Assembly (NCBI GenBank): GCA_023417655.1
Contig: JAEZFD010000041.1
Coordinates: 1-17,059, forward strand
Reading direction: 5' to 3'
Length of the DNA stretch: 17,059 nucleotides
Origin: Planctomycetota bacterium
GTDB taxonomy: Bacteria > Planctomycetota > Planctomycetia > Planctomycetales > Planctomycetaceae
Below are positions 7,819 through 14,571 of the stretch, one piece after another (the stretch's first letter is position 1; every line of letters begins with the position of its first letter). Made by a program: the position numbers and the translations under genes. The notes beneath the pieces were generated by a model, which did not search any database, had not been told where the DNA came from, and worked only from the letters and a program-made list of their open reading frames with translations.

Positions 7819-9303
7819 ATGTCGCAGAACCTGTCACTGACGGAACTGACTGCCACCCAACTGCTGACGATGCAGCGACAAGGCGAAGTGACCGCAGCAG
7901 AACTGACGTCTGCCCACCTCGACGTCATTCGCCAGCGCGAATCTCAGGTGCAGGCGTTCCTCGATTTCGATGAAGAAGGCGCGCTTCAGGCCGCTGCAGA
8001 AGTCGACCGGAAACGGGCAGCCGGAGAACCACTCGGACGCCTCGCCGGGATCCCCATCGCGATTAAAGACAACATCTGCGTTCAGGGCTGGAAGACGACC
8101 TGCGCGAGCAAGATTCTGTCGAACTTCTCTCCCCCATACAACGCCCATGTCATTGAAAGACTGAAGGCCGAAGATGCCGTGCTCATCGGCCGCACGAATC
8201 TCGACGAGTTCGCAATGGGCTCCTCCTGCGAGAACTCAGCCGTCCAGAAAACATTCAACCCCTGGGATCTCGCCTGCGCTCCCGGCGGGTCAAGCGGGGG
8301 CTCCGCTGCTGCAGTCTCGGCCGGGATGGCTCCGCTCTCTCTCGGCTCGGATACTGGCGGTTCAATCCGGCAGCCTGCCGCGTTCTGTGGACTCGTGGGA
8401 GTAAAACCGACCTATGGTCGCGTCTCACGTTATGGTCTGGTTGCTTTCGCAAGTTCACTCGATCAGATCGGCCCGTTCTCCCGAGACGTCACGGACGCAG
8501 CCCTGGCGCTGGAAGTTCTCAGCGGTCACGACAAACGCGACTCAACCTCGGTGAACGCCCCTGCTCCTTCCCTGCTGGCCGAGCTGGAACAGCCGCTGGC
8601 GAACCTGCGAATCGGCATCGTTCCTGAGCACTTTGCCTCAGGGCTGAACCCGGAAGTGGCTCAGGCCGTCCATGCAGCGCTCGATGTTTACCGCAGCCTT
8701 GGTGCCTCTGTCACCGAAATTGATTTACCTCATACGAAGTACGGCGTCGCTGCCTACTACGTGATCGCTCCGTGCGAGGCCTCGAGCAATCTCGCCCGAT
8801 TTGACGGAGTCCATTACGGGCACCGAGCCGAGAAGTTCAACGATCTGGTCGACATGTACGAGGCCAGTCGGGGGGAAGGCTTTGGGCCTGAAGTCAAACG
8901 CCGGATCATGATCGGAACGTACGCCCTGTCTTCAGGGTATTATGAAGCGTATTACCTGAAGGCAATGAAGGTCCGCCGCAAGATTGCAGAGGAGATCACC
9001 GTGGCACTGGGCCAGGTCGACGTTCTGCTGACACCGACCAGTCCGACTCCTGCCTTTCGGATTGGAGAACTGGCCTCTGACCCGCTGCAGATGTATCTGA
9101 ACGACATCTATACCATCGGGTCGAATCTGTCCGGTCATCCCGCCCTGTCGCTTCCTTGCGGGCTGTCATCATCAGGACTGCCGATCGGACTGCAGTTGAT
9201 CGCTCCTCAGTTCGAAGAAAGCAAGCTGCTGCGAGTCGCCCGGATGTATGAAAAGGCGACCGACTGGCACACCCGGCGTCCGTCATTCCGGTCCGAGGCA
9301 TAG
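7819..9303 (+). CDS. gatA: Asp-tRNA(Asn)/Glu-tRNA(Gln) amidotransferase subunit A
   Basis: This 494-residue amidase-signature enzyme is the glutaminase subunit that releases ammonia for the GatB kinase/transamidase step. Motifs in order are GIPIAIKDNI with the catalytic Lys (K83), PGGSSGGSAAAVSAG with the cis-Ser (S158), and SDTGGSIRQPAAFCG with the nucleophile (S182). The spacing between the three equals that of characterised GatA. VGVKPTYGRVSRYGLVAFAS and the C-terminal GLPIGLQLIAP complete the family pattern. The length is normal. It overlaps functionally with gatC two bases upstream; gatB is not in the window. A strong terminator follows 58 bases after the stop. Confidence 0.97.
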   Translation: MSQNLSLTELTATQLLTMQRQGEVTAAELTSAHLDVIRQRESQVQAFLDFDEEGALQAAAEVDRKRAAGEPLGRLAGIPIAIKDNICVQGWKTTCASKILSNFSPPYNAHVIERLKAEDAVLIGRTNLDEFAMGSSCENSAVQKTFNPWDLACAPGGSSGGSAAAVSAGMAPLSLGSDTGGSIRQPAAFCGLVGVKPTYGRVSRYGLVAFASSLDQIGPFSRDVTDAALALEVLSGHDKRDSTSVNAPAPSLLAELEQPLANLRIGIVPEHFASGLNPEVAQAVHAALDVYRSLGASVTEIDLPHTKYGVAAYYVIAPCEASSNLARFDGVHYGHRAEKFNDLVDMYEASRGEGFGPEVKRRIMIGTYALSSGYYEAYYLKAMKVRRKIAEEITVALGQVDVLLTPTSPTPAFRIGELASDPLQMYLNDIYTIGSNLSGHPALSLPCGLSSSGLPIGLQLIAPQFEESKLLRVARMYEKATDWHTRRPSFRSEA

Positions 9304-9361
9304 TCCTTGGAGTAATCCTCGGCATAGCCTTTGGTAGAGACCTTTCAGCCCATAGAAGACC

Positions 9362-9401
9362 AGACCCCGCAGCAATCACACTGAATGCTGCGGGGTCTTT
9401 A
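9362..9401. terminator. Strong intrinsic terminator between gatA and the malic enzyme gene
   Basis: AGACCCCGCAGCA (9362-9374) pairs perfectly with TGCTGCGGGGTCT (9386-9398), a 13-bp GC-rich stem with an 11-base loop, followed by TTTATGTTT. It lies between two convergent genes, so it may serve both, although the T tract is better on the plus strand, that is, for gatCA. Confidence 0.85.
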
Positions 9402-9429
9402 TGTTTCTCAGCTTGTCACGATCACGTCA

Positions 9430-10854
9430 TCAGTTGCCCTGCGGCACCTGACTCTTCCGTGCAACGCCAGTCTCAATCGCAACGCGTGACACTGTTTCTG
9501 CAACGGCCTGCGACACCCGACGGTCAAAGATACTCGGAACAATGTAATCAGGATGCAATTCGTTATCAGAGATCACACTCGCAATGGCATGAGCCGCAGC
9601 GACTTTGATTTCCTCGTTCACATTTCGGGCACGCACGTCCAGCAACCCGCGAAATAGTCCCGGAAAACACAGGACGTTGTTGATCTGGTTCGGGTAGTCT
9701 GACCGTCCCGTCGCCATGATCCTCACGGCAGAACCGGCCTCTTCCGGTGTGATCTCAGGGTCCGGGTTAGCTAATGCAAACACAATCGGGTCCGATCCCA
9801 TCCGCTCCACGTCGGCTCGAGTCAGTGTTCCGGCTGAAGAGACCCCGATGAACACGTCCGCCCCGGTCATCACATCATGCAGCTTGCCGGAGAGCTGGTC
9901 AGCGTTTGTCTGCTCCGCGAGCCAGAGCTTCAGCGCATTCCGCTCATCAGCACGCCCACGATGAATCGCCCCGGAGCGATCGCAGACAATCATGTTCTTC
10001 ACGCCGACAGACAACAGCAGCTTCGCAATTGCAACGCCGGCAGCTCCCGCCCCGTTCATCACAACCTTAATCTGGTCAACTTGCTTCCCAACAACCTTGA
10101 GAGCATTGATCAGCGCGGCCAGCACGACGACCGCAGTTCCATGCTGATCGTCATGAAACACCGGGATCTCCATCTCGGCTTGCAGACGCTCTTCAATCTC
10201 AACGCACCGTGGAGAGGAAATATCTTCCAGATTAATGCCGCCAAACGTCGGGCCAATCGCCTTCACAATGCTGATAATCTCTTCCACATCCTGAGTAGCG
10301 AGACATATCGGAAACGCGTCGACCTTACCGAACTCCTTGAAGAGTAGGGCCTTTCCCTCCATGACCGGCATTGCCGCATGTGGACCAATATTTCCGAGTC
10401 CAAGCACTGCCGAGCCATCACTCACCACGGCCACCATGTTGCGGCGAATCGTGAGATTGAATGAAGCATCTTGATCTTCCGCAATCGCTCGACAGACTCG
10501 AGCCACACCAGGCGTGTACGCCATCGACAGGTCATCACGAGTCTTGATCGGGATGCGGGAAACCATCTCGATCTTGCCGCCCAGATGCATGAGGAACGTC
10601 CGGTCAGACACCCGGACCACCTCCATGGACTGCAACTGGTTGAGCGCCGCTACGATTCGTTCGCCATGCTCAACATCAGTCGCCTGAATCGTCAAATCAC
10701 GGGTAATCACCCCGTCGCGACTATCAACCAGATCCACAGCTCCGATCGAGCCTCCGGTTTCGCCGATGGCTGAACTGATCTTTCCGAGCGCCCCCGGGAG
10801 ATCGTCGTATTTCAAGCGAACGGTGATGCTGTATGCCGGGCTGACATGTTTCAT
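9430..10854 (-). CDS. ACT-domain NAD-type malic enzyme (malate dehydrogenase, decarboxylating)
   Basis: This 474-residue cytoplasmic enzyme is expected to oxidatively decarboxylate malate to pyruvate and CO2. An N-terminal ACT domain (about residues 8-85, SITVRLKYDDLPGALGKI) suggests control by a small ligand. The malic enzyme core follows, with the Tyr in AYTPGVARVC (Y113), MEGKALLFK with the catalytic Lys (K168), metal ligands in NLEDI (E210, D211) and FHDDQHGT (D235, D236), and the dinucleotide motif GAGAAG (268-273). The Asp at the end of the second strand (IVCDRSG) argues for NAD rather than NADP. The ACT-linked form resembles the short bacterial type. It is a single gene, convergent with gatA and divergent from frr. 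The ribosome binding site is weak, with AAGG 13 bases before the start. Confidence 0.93.
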   Translation of the reverse strand: MKHVSPAYSITVRLKYDDLPGALGKISSAIGETGGSIGAVDLVDSRDGVITRDLTIQATDVEHGERIVAALNQLQSMEVVRVSDRTFLMHLGGKIEMVSRIPIKTRDDLSMAYTPGVARVCRAIAEDQDASFNLTIRRNMVAVVSDGSAVLGLGNIGPHAAMPVMEGKALLFKEFGKVDAFPICLATQDVEEIISIVKAIGPTFGGINLEDISSPRCVEIEERLQAEMEIPVFHDDQHGTAVVVLAALINALKVVGKQVDQIKVVMNGAGAAGVAIAKLLLSVGVKNMIVCDRSGAIHRGRADERNALKLWLAEQTNADQLSGKLHDVMTGADVFIGVSSAGTLTRADVERMGSDPIVFALANPDPEITPEEAGSAVRIMATGRSDYPNQINNVLCFPGLFRGLLDVRARNVNEEIKVAAAHAIASVISDNELHPDYIVPSIFDRRVSQAVAETVSRVAIETGVARKSQVPQGN

Positions 10855-11072
10855 CGTGATCGATCATCCTTGGAAGTTTGAAACCGAACCCAAAAAACCT
10901 GCGGCCTTCTGAAATCAGCTTGTAAGAGCAACAATTGTGAAAACGAAACGAAGTGTACCAGTCCCCGGAAAGAATGTCGTCCCGCACTTCCTGTTCGACC
11001 CCATCATGCCGCCCCGCACAGGCTGATTCCACGCTTCGAGGCACTTCTCAATTCCAAGCTGGTGGACTATTG

Positions 11073-11106
11073 TTGTCTTCAGACAATCCTCTGTGAAAAC
11101 ACAGAG
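11073..11106 (+). promoter_or_regulatory. Two tandem hairpins in the frr leader
   Basis: TTGTC (11073-11077) pairs with GACAA (11082-11086), and CTCTGTG (11089-11095) pairs perfectly with CACAGAG (11100-11106) around an AAAA loop. They lie 19-60 bases before the frr ribosome binding site (GGGAGAG, 11124-11130). A weak promoter candidate, TTCTCA/TATTGT with a 17-bp gap (11045-11073), would start transcription close to these hairpins. The rest of the 281-base divergent spacer shows nothing clear. Confidence 0.4.
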
Positions 11107-11135
11107 CGTATGAACTGTTTTCCGGGAGAGAAGAC

Positions 11136-11702
11136 ATGGCAATGGATATTGACGAGATACTGCTGGACACCGAAGAACGCATGGAAAAGGCAGTTGATGT
11201 CTTCAGAAATGCACTTCAAGGATTGCGGACTGGCCGCGCTTCTCCCGGGCTGGTTGATTCAGTGCGAGTGAACTACTACGGGTCGCCAACGCCGCTAAAA
11301 CAGGTCGCAAATATCAGCTGTCCTGAACCACAGCAGATTGTGATTCGCCCGTTTGACCAGGGCATTCTTAACGACATCATGAAGGCCATTCAGGCAAGCG
11401 ACGCTGGTCTCGCACCAAATTCGGACGGGAAAATCGTGCGAATCAACGTGCCGCCCCTTTCAACCGAACGCCGCCGAGAAATGACCACACGCGTCGGGAA
11501 ATTCGCGGAAGAAGCACGCGTCGCCATCCGCAATGTCCGCCGCGATGCCAACAAACACGCGGAAACTTCCGAAAAAGAGAAGCTGATCTCCGAAGACCAG
11601 ACGGCAACGGTCAAGGATCAGATCCAGGAGTTGACCAAGAAATACGAGGGCAAGGTCAACGACGTCGCGAAGGAAAAAGAAAAAGACATCATGGAAGGCT
11701 AA
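11136..11702 (+). CDS. frr: Ribosome recycling factor
   Basis: This 188-residue protein is a full-length RRF (family length about 185), which with EF-G splits post-termination ribosomes in the cytoplasm. The conserved segments are visible: GLRTGRASPGLVD, VNYYGSPTPLKQVANISCPEP, IRPFDQGI, the GLAPNSDGKIVRINVPPLSTERR block, and the C-terminal helix ending KEKEKDIMEG. ATG 11136 has GGAG (11125-11128) at 7 bases. It stands alone between a divergent malic enzyme gene and the S10 operon; the usual companions pyrH, tsf and rpsB are not here. A strong terminator follows at 11820. Confidence 0.97.
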   Translation: MAMDIDEILLDTEERMEKAVDVFRNALQGLRTGRASPGLVDSVRVNYYGSPTPLKQVANISCPEPQQIVIRPFDQGILNDIMKAIQASDAGLAPNSDGKIVRINVPPLSTERRREMTTRVGKFAEEARVAIRNVRRDANKHAETSEKEKLISEDQTATVKDQIQELTKKYEGKVNDVAKEKEKDIMEG

Positions 11703-11819
11703 TGTCCGCGAACGTCCACACCTCCGTGTGAACTTCAGGCATCTGCCGCAAATCCGCTTGCCTGAACAGTCTCTACCCACAAGCGAGCTAAACGGCACTG
11801 TCTTCTTTTGACTCACTCG

Positions 11820-11849
11820 AACGCCACCTGCTCGCAGGTGGCGTTTTCC
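11820..11849 (+). terminator. Strong intrinsic terminator after frr
   Basis: AACGCCACCTG (11820-11830) pairs perfectly with CAGGTGGCGTT (11835-11845) around a CTCG loop, and the sequence continues TTCCTTTTCC. This 11-bp GC-rich stem with its T-rich tail is a clear rho-independent terminator that isolates frr from the S10 operon. Confidence 0.88.
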
Positions 11850-11958
11850 TTTTCCTCCCCCTCAGCGATCACCCTCCCGAACAACCTGAACAAATTTCAC
11901 GAAAAAGCAGAACACCACGATCCCGCCCCGTCGCCTTGACCAATTTCCCCGTTTTCCC

Positions 11959-12069
11959 ACAAAAACAAGGGAATTCCATCAAGGTCCCCGCAAGACCAGC
12001 CCTCGAAAAATGCGGAAATTCCCGACAAAACAAGCCCAAACTGGCACCATGGTTCGTTTGACAAACAAG
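11959..12069 (+). repeat. Three dispersed copies of an ACAAA(0-2 A)CAAG motif upstream of rpsJ
   Basis: ACAAAAACAAG (11959-11969), ACAAAACAAG (12025-12034) and ACAAACAAG (12061-12069) occur in the same orientation. The first two are each preceded by TTCCC; the third overlaps the TTGACA -35 box. They could be an upstream activating or operator motif, or simple A-rich coincidence. Confidence 0.4.
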
Positions 12070-12086
12070 AAAGCCCCTATTACCAT
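12058..12086 (+). promoter_or_regulatory. Sigma70-type promoter of the S10 operon
   Basis: A perfect TTGACA (12058-12063) is followed at 17 bp by TACCAT (12081-12086), four of six matches to the -10 consensus. Transcription would start near 12093 and leave a leader of about 75 bases before the rpsJ GTG. The leader contains the hairpin GCACCG (12099-12104) / CGGTGC (12116-12121). Confidence 0.65.
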
Positions 12087-12098
12087 CCTCCGTTTCCC

Positions 12099-12121
12099 GC
12101 ACCGGGCCAAAGACTCGGTGC
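12099..12121 (+). promoter_or_regulatory. Hairpin in the S10 operon leader
   Basis: GCACCG (12099-12104) pairs with CGGTGC (12116-12121) around an 11-base loop, just behind the predicted transcription start. In some bacteria the S10 leader is bound by L4; no such homology can be claimed here. Confidence 0.3.
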
Positions 12122-12167
12122 CGCTATTGTTGGGCGCGTAAGTTGTTCACTCAAAGGAAGTTGGCTC

Positions 12168-12485
12168 GTGGCAGGAAACGAACGAATCCGGATCCGGATG
12201 GAGGCTTTTGACCATACCATCCTCGATCAGTCGGCAACGGATATTGTCGACACCGCCAAGCGGACGGGAGCGGTTGTTCACGGTCCGATCCCGCTGCCAA
12301 CCCGGATTGAGCGGTACACAGTACTGCGAAGTCCGCACATTGACAAAAAATCTCGCGAGCAGTTCGAAATTCGGACTCACAAACGCGTGATTGACATTGT
12401 ACAGCCGACCGGCAAAACGATCGACGCACTGAACAAGCTCTCGTTGCCAGCTGGTGTTGATATCAAGATTAAGGCCTCCACGTAA
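12168..12485 (+). CDS. rpsJ: 30S ribosomal protein S10
   Basis: This 105-residue protein is a complete S10, part of the 30S head and in other bacteria also a NusB partner in antitermination. The conserved run is RIRMEAFDHTILDQSATDIV, GPIPLPTRIERYTVLRSPHIDK, SREQFEIRTHKRVIDI and the C-terminal LPAGVDIKIK. The start is GTG 12168, with AAAGGAAG (12153-12160) at a suitable distance; no ATG fits the family start. It is the first gene of the S10 operon and lies directly behind the 12058 promoter. Confidence 0.97.
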   Translation: MAGNERIRIRMEAFDHTILDQSATDIVDTAKRTGAVVHGPIPLPTRIERYTVLRSPHIDKKSREQFEIRTHKRVIDIVQPTGKTIDALNKLSLPAGVDIKIKAST

Positions 12486-12526
12486 TCGCGACGCTTCTCG
12501 TCAGGCGAGCGTAGGCGGGGTGATGA

Positions 12527-12543
12527 GTCAGGTGTCTCCTGAC
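12527..12543 (+). other. Intercistronic hairpin rpsJ-rplC
   Basis: GTCAGG (12527-12532) pairs with CCTGAC (12538-12543) around a 5-base loop, in the 123-base spacer between rpsJ and rplC. It is one of a series of spacer hairpins in this operon. Confidence 0.4.
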
Positions 12544-12608
12544 GATCTTGCCCATTGTTTAATCGATCGCGTGCCCTGGGTACGCTGGAACATTTGAGGG
12601 GTCGAGCC

Positions 12609-13346
12609 ATGCCCGTCGGGCTACTCGGAAGAAAAATTGGAATGACGCAGGTCTACGGTGATGGGGGCGTGATCGTCCCGGTGACCGTGATCGAAGCAGG
12701 ACCTTGTGCCGTTCTGCAAGTCAAGTCACTGGAGCGTGATGGTTATCAGGCCGTTCAGATCGGCTTTGATGACAAACTCAGCCAGAAAGATCTGGCTCGC
12801 GATCCAGAACAGCGTAATCGCAGTCGTGCGAATCGCGCTGAACGCGGACAGGTCGCTGCCCTGAAAAGCAAGCGACAGAAGAGCCTTCTGGAAGCGGGGA
12901 TTGAACCTCGCCCCAAGGCGAATTGTGAACCAAAGCGATTCATCCGTGAATTCCGGATTGATGGCGAACAGGTTTCAGTCGAAGTCGGCCAGGTGCTCAA
13001 TGCCAGCGTCTTCGATGGTGTTGCCAGCGTCGACGTGATTGGGACCAGCAAGGGTCACGGAACCACCGGTGCAATGGTACGCCATAACTTCTCCGGACAG
13101 GGCAGTGCCCACGGTACGAAGAAAGTTCATCGTCGCGTCGGGGGCATCGGTGCCAACGCAATGAACCGCGGTACCAGCGGTATGATCAAAAAGGGGAAGC
13201 GGATGGCCGGACAGTACGGCAACGCCCGCTCCACCGTTCGAAATCTGAAGCTGGTCAAGGTGGACGCTGAGAACAACATGCTGCTGGTGAACGGAGCCAT
13301 TCCTGGCCCGAACGGCGGTTACGTAATCATCCGGGTGGCGAAATAG
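12609..13346 (+). CDS. rplC: 50S ribosomal protein L3
   Basis: From ATG 12609, with GAGGGG (12596-12601) at 7 bases, this is 245 residues, beginning MPVGLLGRKIGMTQVY as L3 should; an in-frame TTG 54 bases upstream is not needed. L3 is an early assembly protein that reaches toward the peptidyl transferase centre. Conserved blocks are PVTVIEAGPC, GTSKGHGTTGAMVRHNFSGQ, KKVHRRVGGIGA, KGKRMAGQYGN and the C-terminal NMLLVNGAIPGPNGGYVII. It is longer than E. coli L3 (about 209) because of about 32 extra, strongly basic residues between positions about 55 and 110. It is the second gene of the operon. Confidence 0.96.
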   Translation: MPVGLLGRKIGMTQVYGDGGVIVPVTVIEAGPCAVLQVKSLERDGYQAVQIGFDDKLSQKDLARDPEQRNRSRANRAERGQVAALKSKRQKSLLEAGIEPRPKANCEPKRFIREFRIDGEQVSVEVGQVLNASVFDGVASVDVIGTSKGHGTTGAMVRHNFSGQGSAHGTKKVHRRVGGIGANAMNRGTSGMIKKGKRMAGQYGNARSTVRNLKLVKVDAENNMLLVNGAIPGPNGGYVIIRVAK

Positions 13347-13354
13347 CGTTCTGG

Positions 13355-13393
13355 GTTCCTGTCGACGGCATGTCAGTCCCGACAATGTGGAAC
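13355..13393 (+). other. Intercistronic hairpin rplC-rplD
   Basis: The 10-base arm GTTCCTGTCG (13355-13364) pairs with CGACA (13380-13384) plus GGAAC (13389-13393), with a 4-base bulge. It fills most of the 69-base spacer before rplD. Confidence 0.4.
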
Positions 13394-13415
13394 AAGACTG
13401 AGAAGAGATTGATCG

Positions 13416-14075
13416 ATGTCTGAGAACAACAAGATCTCCGCACCGGTTCGCGGAATGGACGGCCAGAACGCTGGCTCGTACGAGTTTGACGGAAACGAGC
13501 TGGCCGATCGTATCAGCAAGCAGTTGCTGCACGATGTCGTCGTCATGTACGAAAACAACCAGCGCCAGGGTTCTGTGAAAACCAAGAACCGCGGTGAGGT
13601 TGCCGGAAGTACGAAAAAGCTGTTCCGCCAGAAAGGGACAGGTAACGCTCGCGTCGGTACGAAGCGGTCTCCAATTCGACGTGGGGGCGGGCATGCATTT
13701 GCCAAGCGTCCAAAAGACTGGAGCTACCGTCTGCCTAAGCGAGCAATCCGCCTTGCAACTCGCATGGCATTGTTGAGCAAGTTCCAGGATCAGGAAGCAA
13801 CCGTTTTGGACTCGTTCGCCATGAGCGAAGTCAAAACGAAGACCATCGCTCAGATGCTCAAGACCCTGGGAGTTGGCTCTGAGTCAGTGCTGCTCGTGAT
13901 CCCGGATTACGATACAAAGGTTTGGCAATCAGGCCGGAACATCCAAAATCTGTGGATTTCACCGGTTAAGGAACTGAACGCGTATCAGCTGCTTCACCAG
14001 AAGCGCCTGCTGATCACTCGTGAAGCAATCGACCTCGCCCGGCAGCCCGCCGAGCAGGCCGTAACAGCCAGCTAG
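13416..14075 (+). CDS. rplD: 50S ribosomal protein L4
   Basis: This 219-residue protein is a complete L4, which lines the exit tunnel through its long basic loop; in enterobacteria L4 also represses the S10 operon. The loop is obvious at residues about 55-105: TKNRGEVAGSTKKLFRQKG, TGNARVGTKRSPIRRGGG, FAKRPKDWSYRLPKRAIRLA. The C-terminal part holds the globular Rossmann-like half with NIQNLWISPVKELNAYQLL. The N-terminus is slightly extended compared with E. coli. The ribosome binding site is weak (AGAAGAGA region). Third gene of the operon. Confidence 0.96.
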   Translation: MSENNKISAPVRGMDGQNAGSYEFDGNELADRISKQLLHDVVVMYENNQRQGSVKTKNRGEVAGSTKKLFRQKGTGNARVGTKRSPIRRGGGHAFAKRPKDWSYRLPKRAIRLATRMALLSKFQDQEATVLDSFAMSEVKTKTIAQMLKTLGVGSESVLLVIPDYDTKVWQSGRNIQNLWISPVKELNAYQLLHQKRLLITREAIDLARQPAEQAVTAS

Positions 14076-14084
14076 TCAGCACTC

Positions 14085-14106
14085 GTCCGTCCATTGATTG
14101 GCGGAC
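14085..14106 (+). other. Intercistronic hairpin rplD-rplW
   Basis: GTCCG plus CCA (14085-14093, one bulged T) pairs with TGG plus CGGAC (14099-14106) around TTGAT, giving eight base pairs in the 103-base spacer. Confidence 0.4.
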
Positions 14107-14178
14107 TGATTTGAAGACAAAAAGCCGCCGGAATCGTGTTTGGTTCCGCGAATGAGATGTAGTGAGAGGATCGGGATC

Positions 14179-14505
14179 ATGTCAGCACAGAGCGCGGCGG
14201 CAGCAGCCACAACCGGCGGGTTGAAACTCGAACCCCATCAAGTCATCCTGCGACCGCTGGTGACTGAAAAGGGTGTTCATCAGTCAGAACGCCTGAACGC
14301 ATACGCATTCGAGATTCACAACCAGGCCAACAAAGGCGATGTGAAGAACGCAGTTGAGAAGCTGTGGAATGTACGCGTTGTTGAAGTTCGCACACAGACA
14401 CGCAAAGGCAAGCCCCGTCGCAATCGTGCCAATATTGGTCGCACGGCCGATTGGAAGAAGGCGGTTGTGCAGCTTCACGAAGAAGACCGAATTTCGTTCT
14501 TCTAA
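14179..14505 (+). CDS. rplW: 50S ribosomal protein L23
   Basis: From ATG 14179, preceded by GAGAGG and a GGGATC stretch, this is 108 residues. An in-frame GTG at 14140 would add 13 residues with no family support. L23 sits at the tunnel exit and docks trigger factor and SRP. The core is clear: VILRPLVTEKGVHQSE, YAFEIHNQANKGDVKNAVEK, VRVVEVRTQTRKGKPR and IGRTADWKKAVVQL. The first 15 residues are an Ala-rich extension (SAQSAAAAATTGG) that E. coli L23 lacks. Fourth gene of the operon. Confidence 0.95.
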   Translation: MSAQSAAAAATTGGLKLEPHQVILRPLVTEKGVHQSERLNAYAFEIHNQANKGDVKNAVEKLWNVRVVEVRTQTRKGKPRRNRANIGRTADWKKAVVQLHEEDRISFF

Positions 14506-14510
14506 GATCA

Positions 14511-14529
14511 ACACGGTCAGAGATCGTGT
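14511..14529 (+). other. Intercistronic hairpin rplW-rplB
   Basis: ACACGGTC (14511-14518) pairs with GATCGTGT (14522-14529) around an AGA loop, eight pairs including one G-T, starting six bases after the rplW stop. Confidence 0.45.
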
Positions 14530-14571
14530 CATTGAATTCACGTAGCGATTGAACATTGTCAGGACAGTACG

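Larger units (their letters stand above)
11703..12167. other. Intergenic region between frr and rpsJ
   Basis: These 465 bases hold no convincing gene; a leftward 77-codon frame has no recognisable features. They contain the frr terminator (11820-11849), three copies of a short ACAAA-CAAG motif (11959, 12025 and 12061), the probable S10 operon promoter (12058-12086) and a leader hairpin (12099-12121) before the rpsJ ribosome binding site. Confidence 0.7.

Noticed and set aside
11869..12102. Leftward 77-codon frame upstream of rpsJ
   Set aside because: No recognisable features, and it spans the S10 promoter; treated as noncoding.
12555..12608. N-terminal extension of L3 from a TTG
   Set aside because: Family L3 starts at MPVGLLGRKIGMT, and ATG 12609 has its own ribosome binding site.
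12975..13694. Leftward 239-codon open frame opposite rplC and rplD
   Set aside because: It lies antisense to two certain ribosomal protein genes and has no recognisable domain; it is a codon-bias shadow.
14140..14178. N-terminal extension of L23 from a GTG
   Set aside because: The extra residues have no family match, and ATG 14179 is preceded by a G-rich ribosome binding site.
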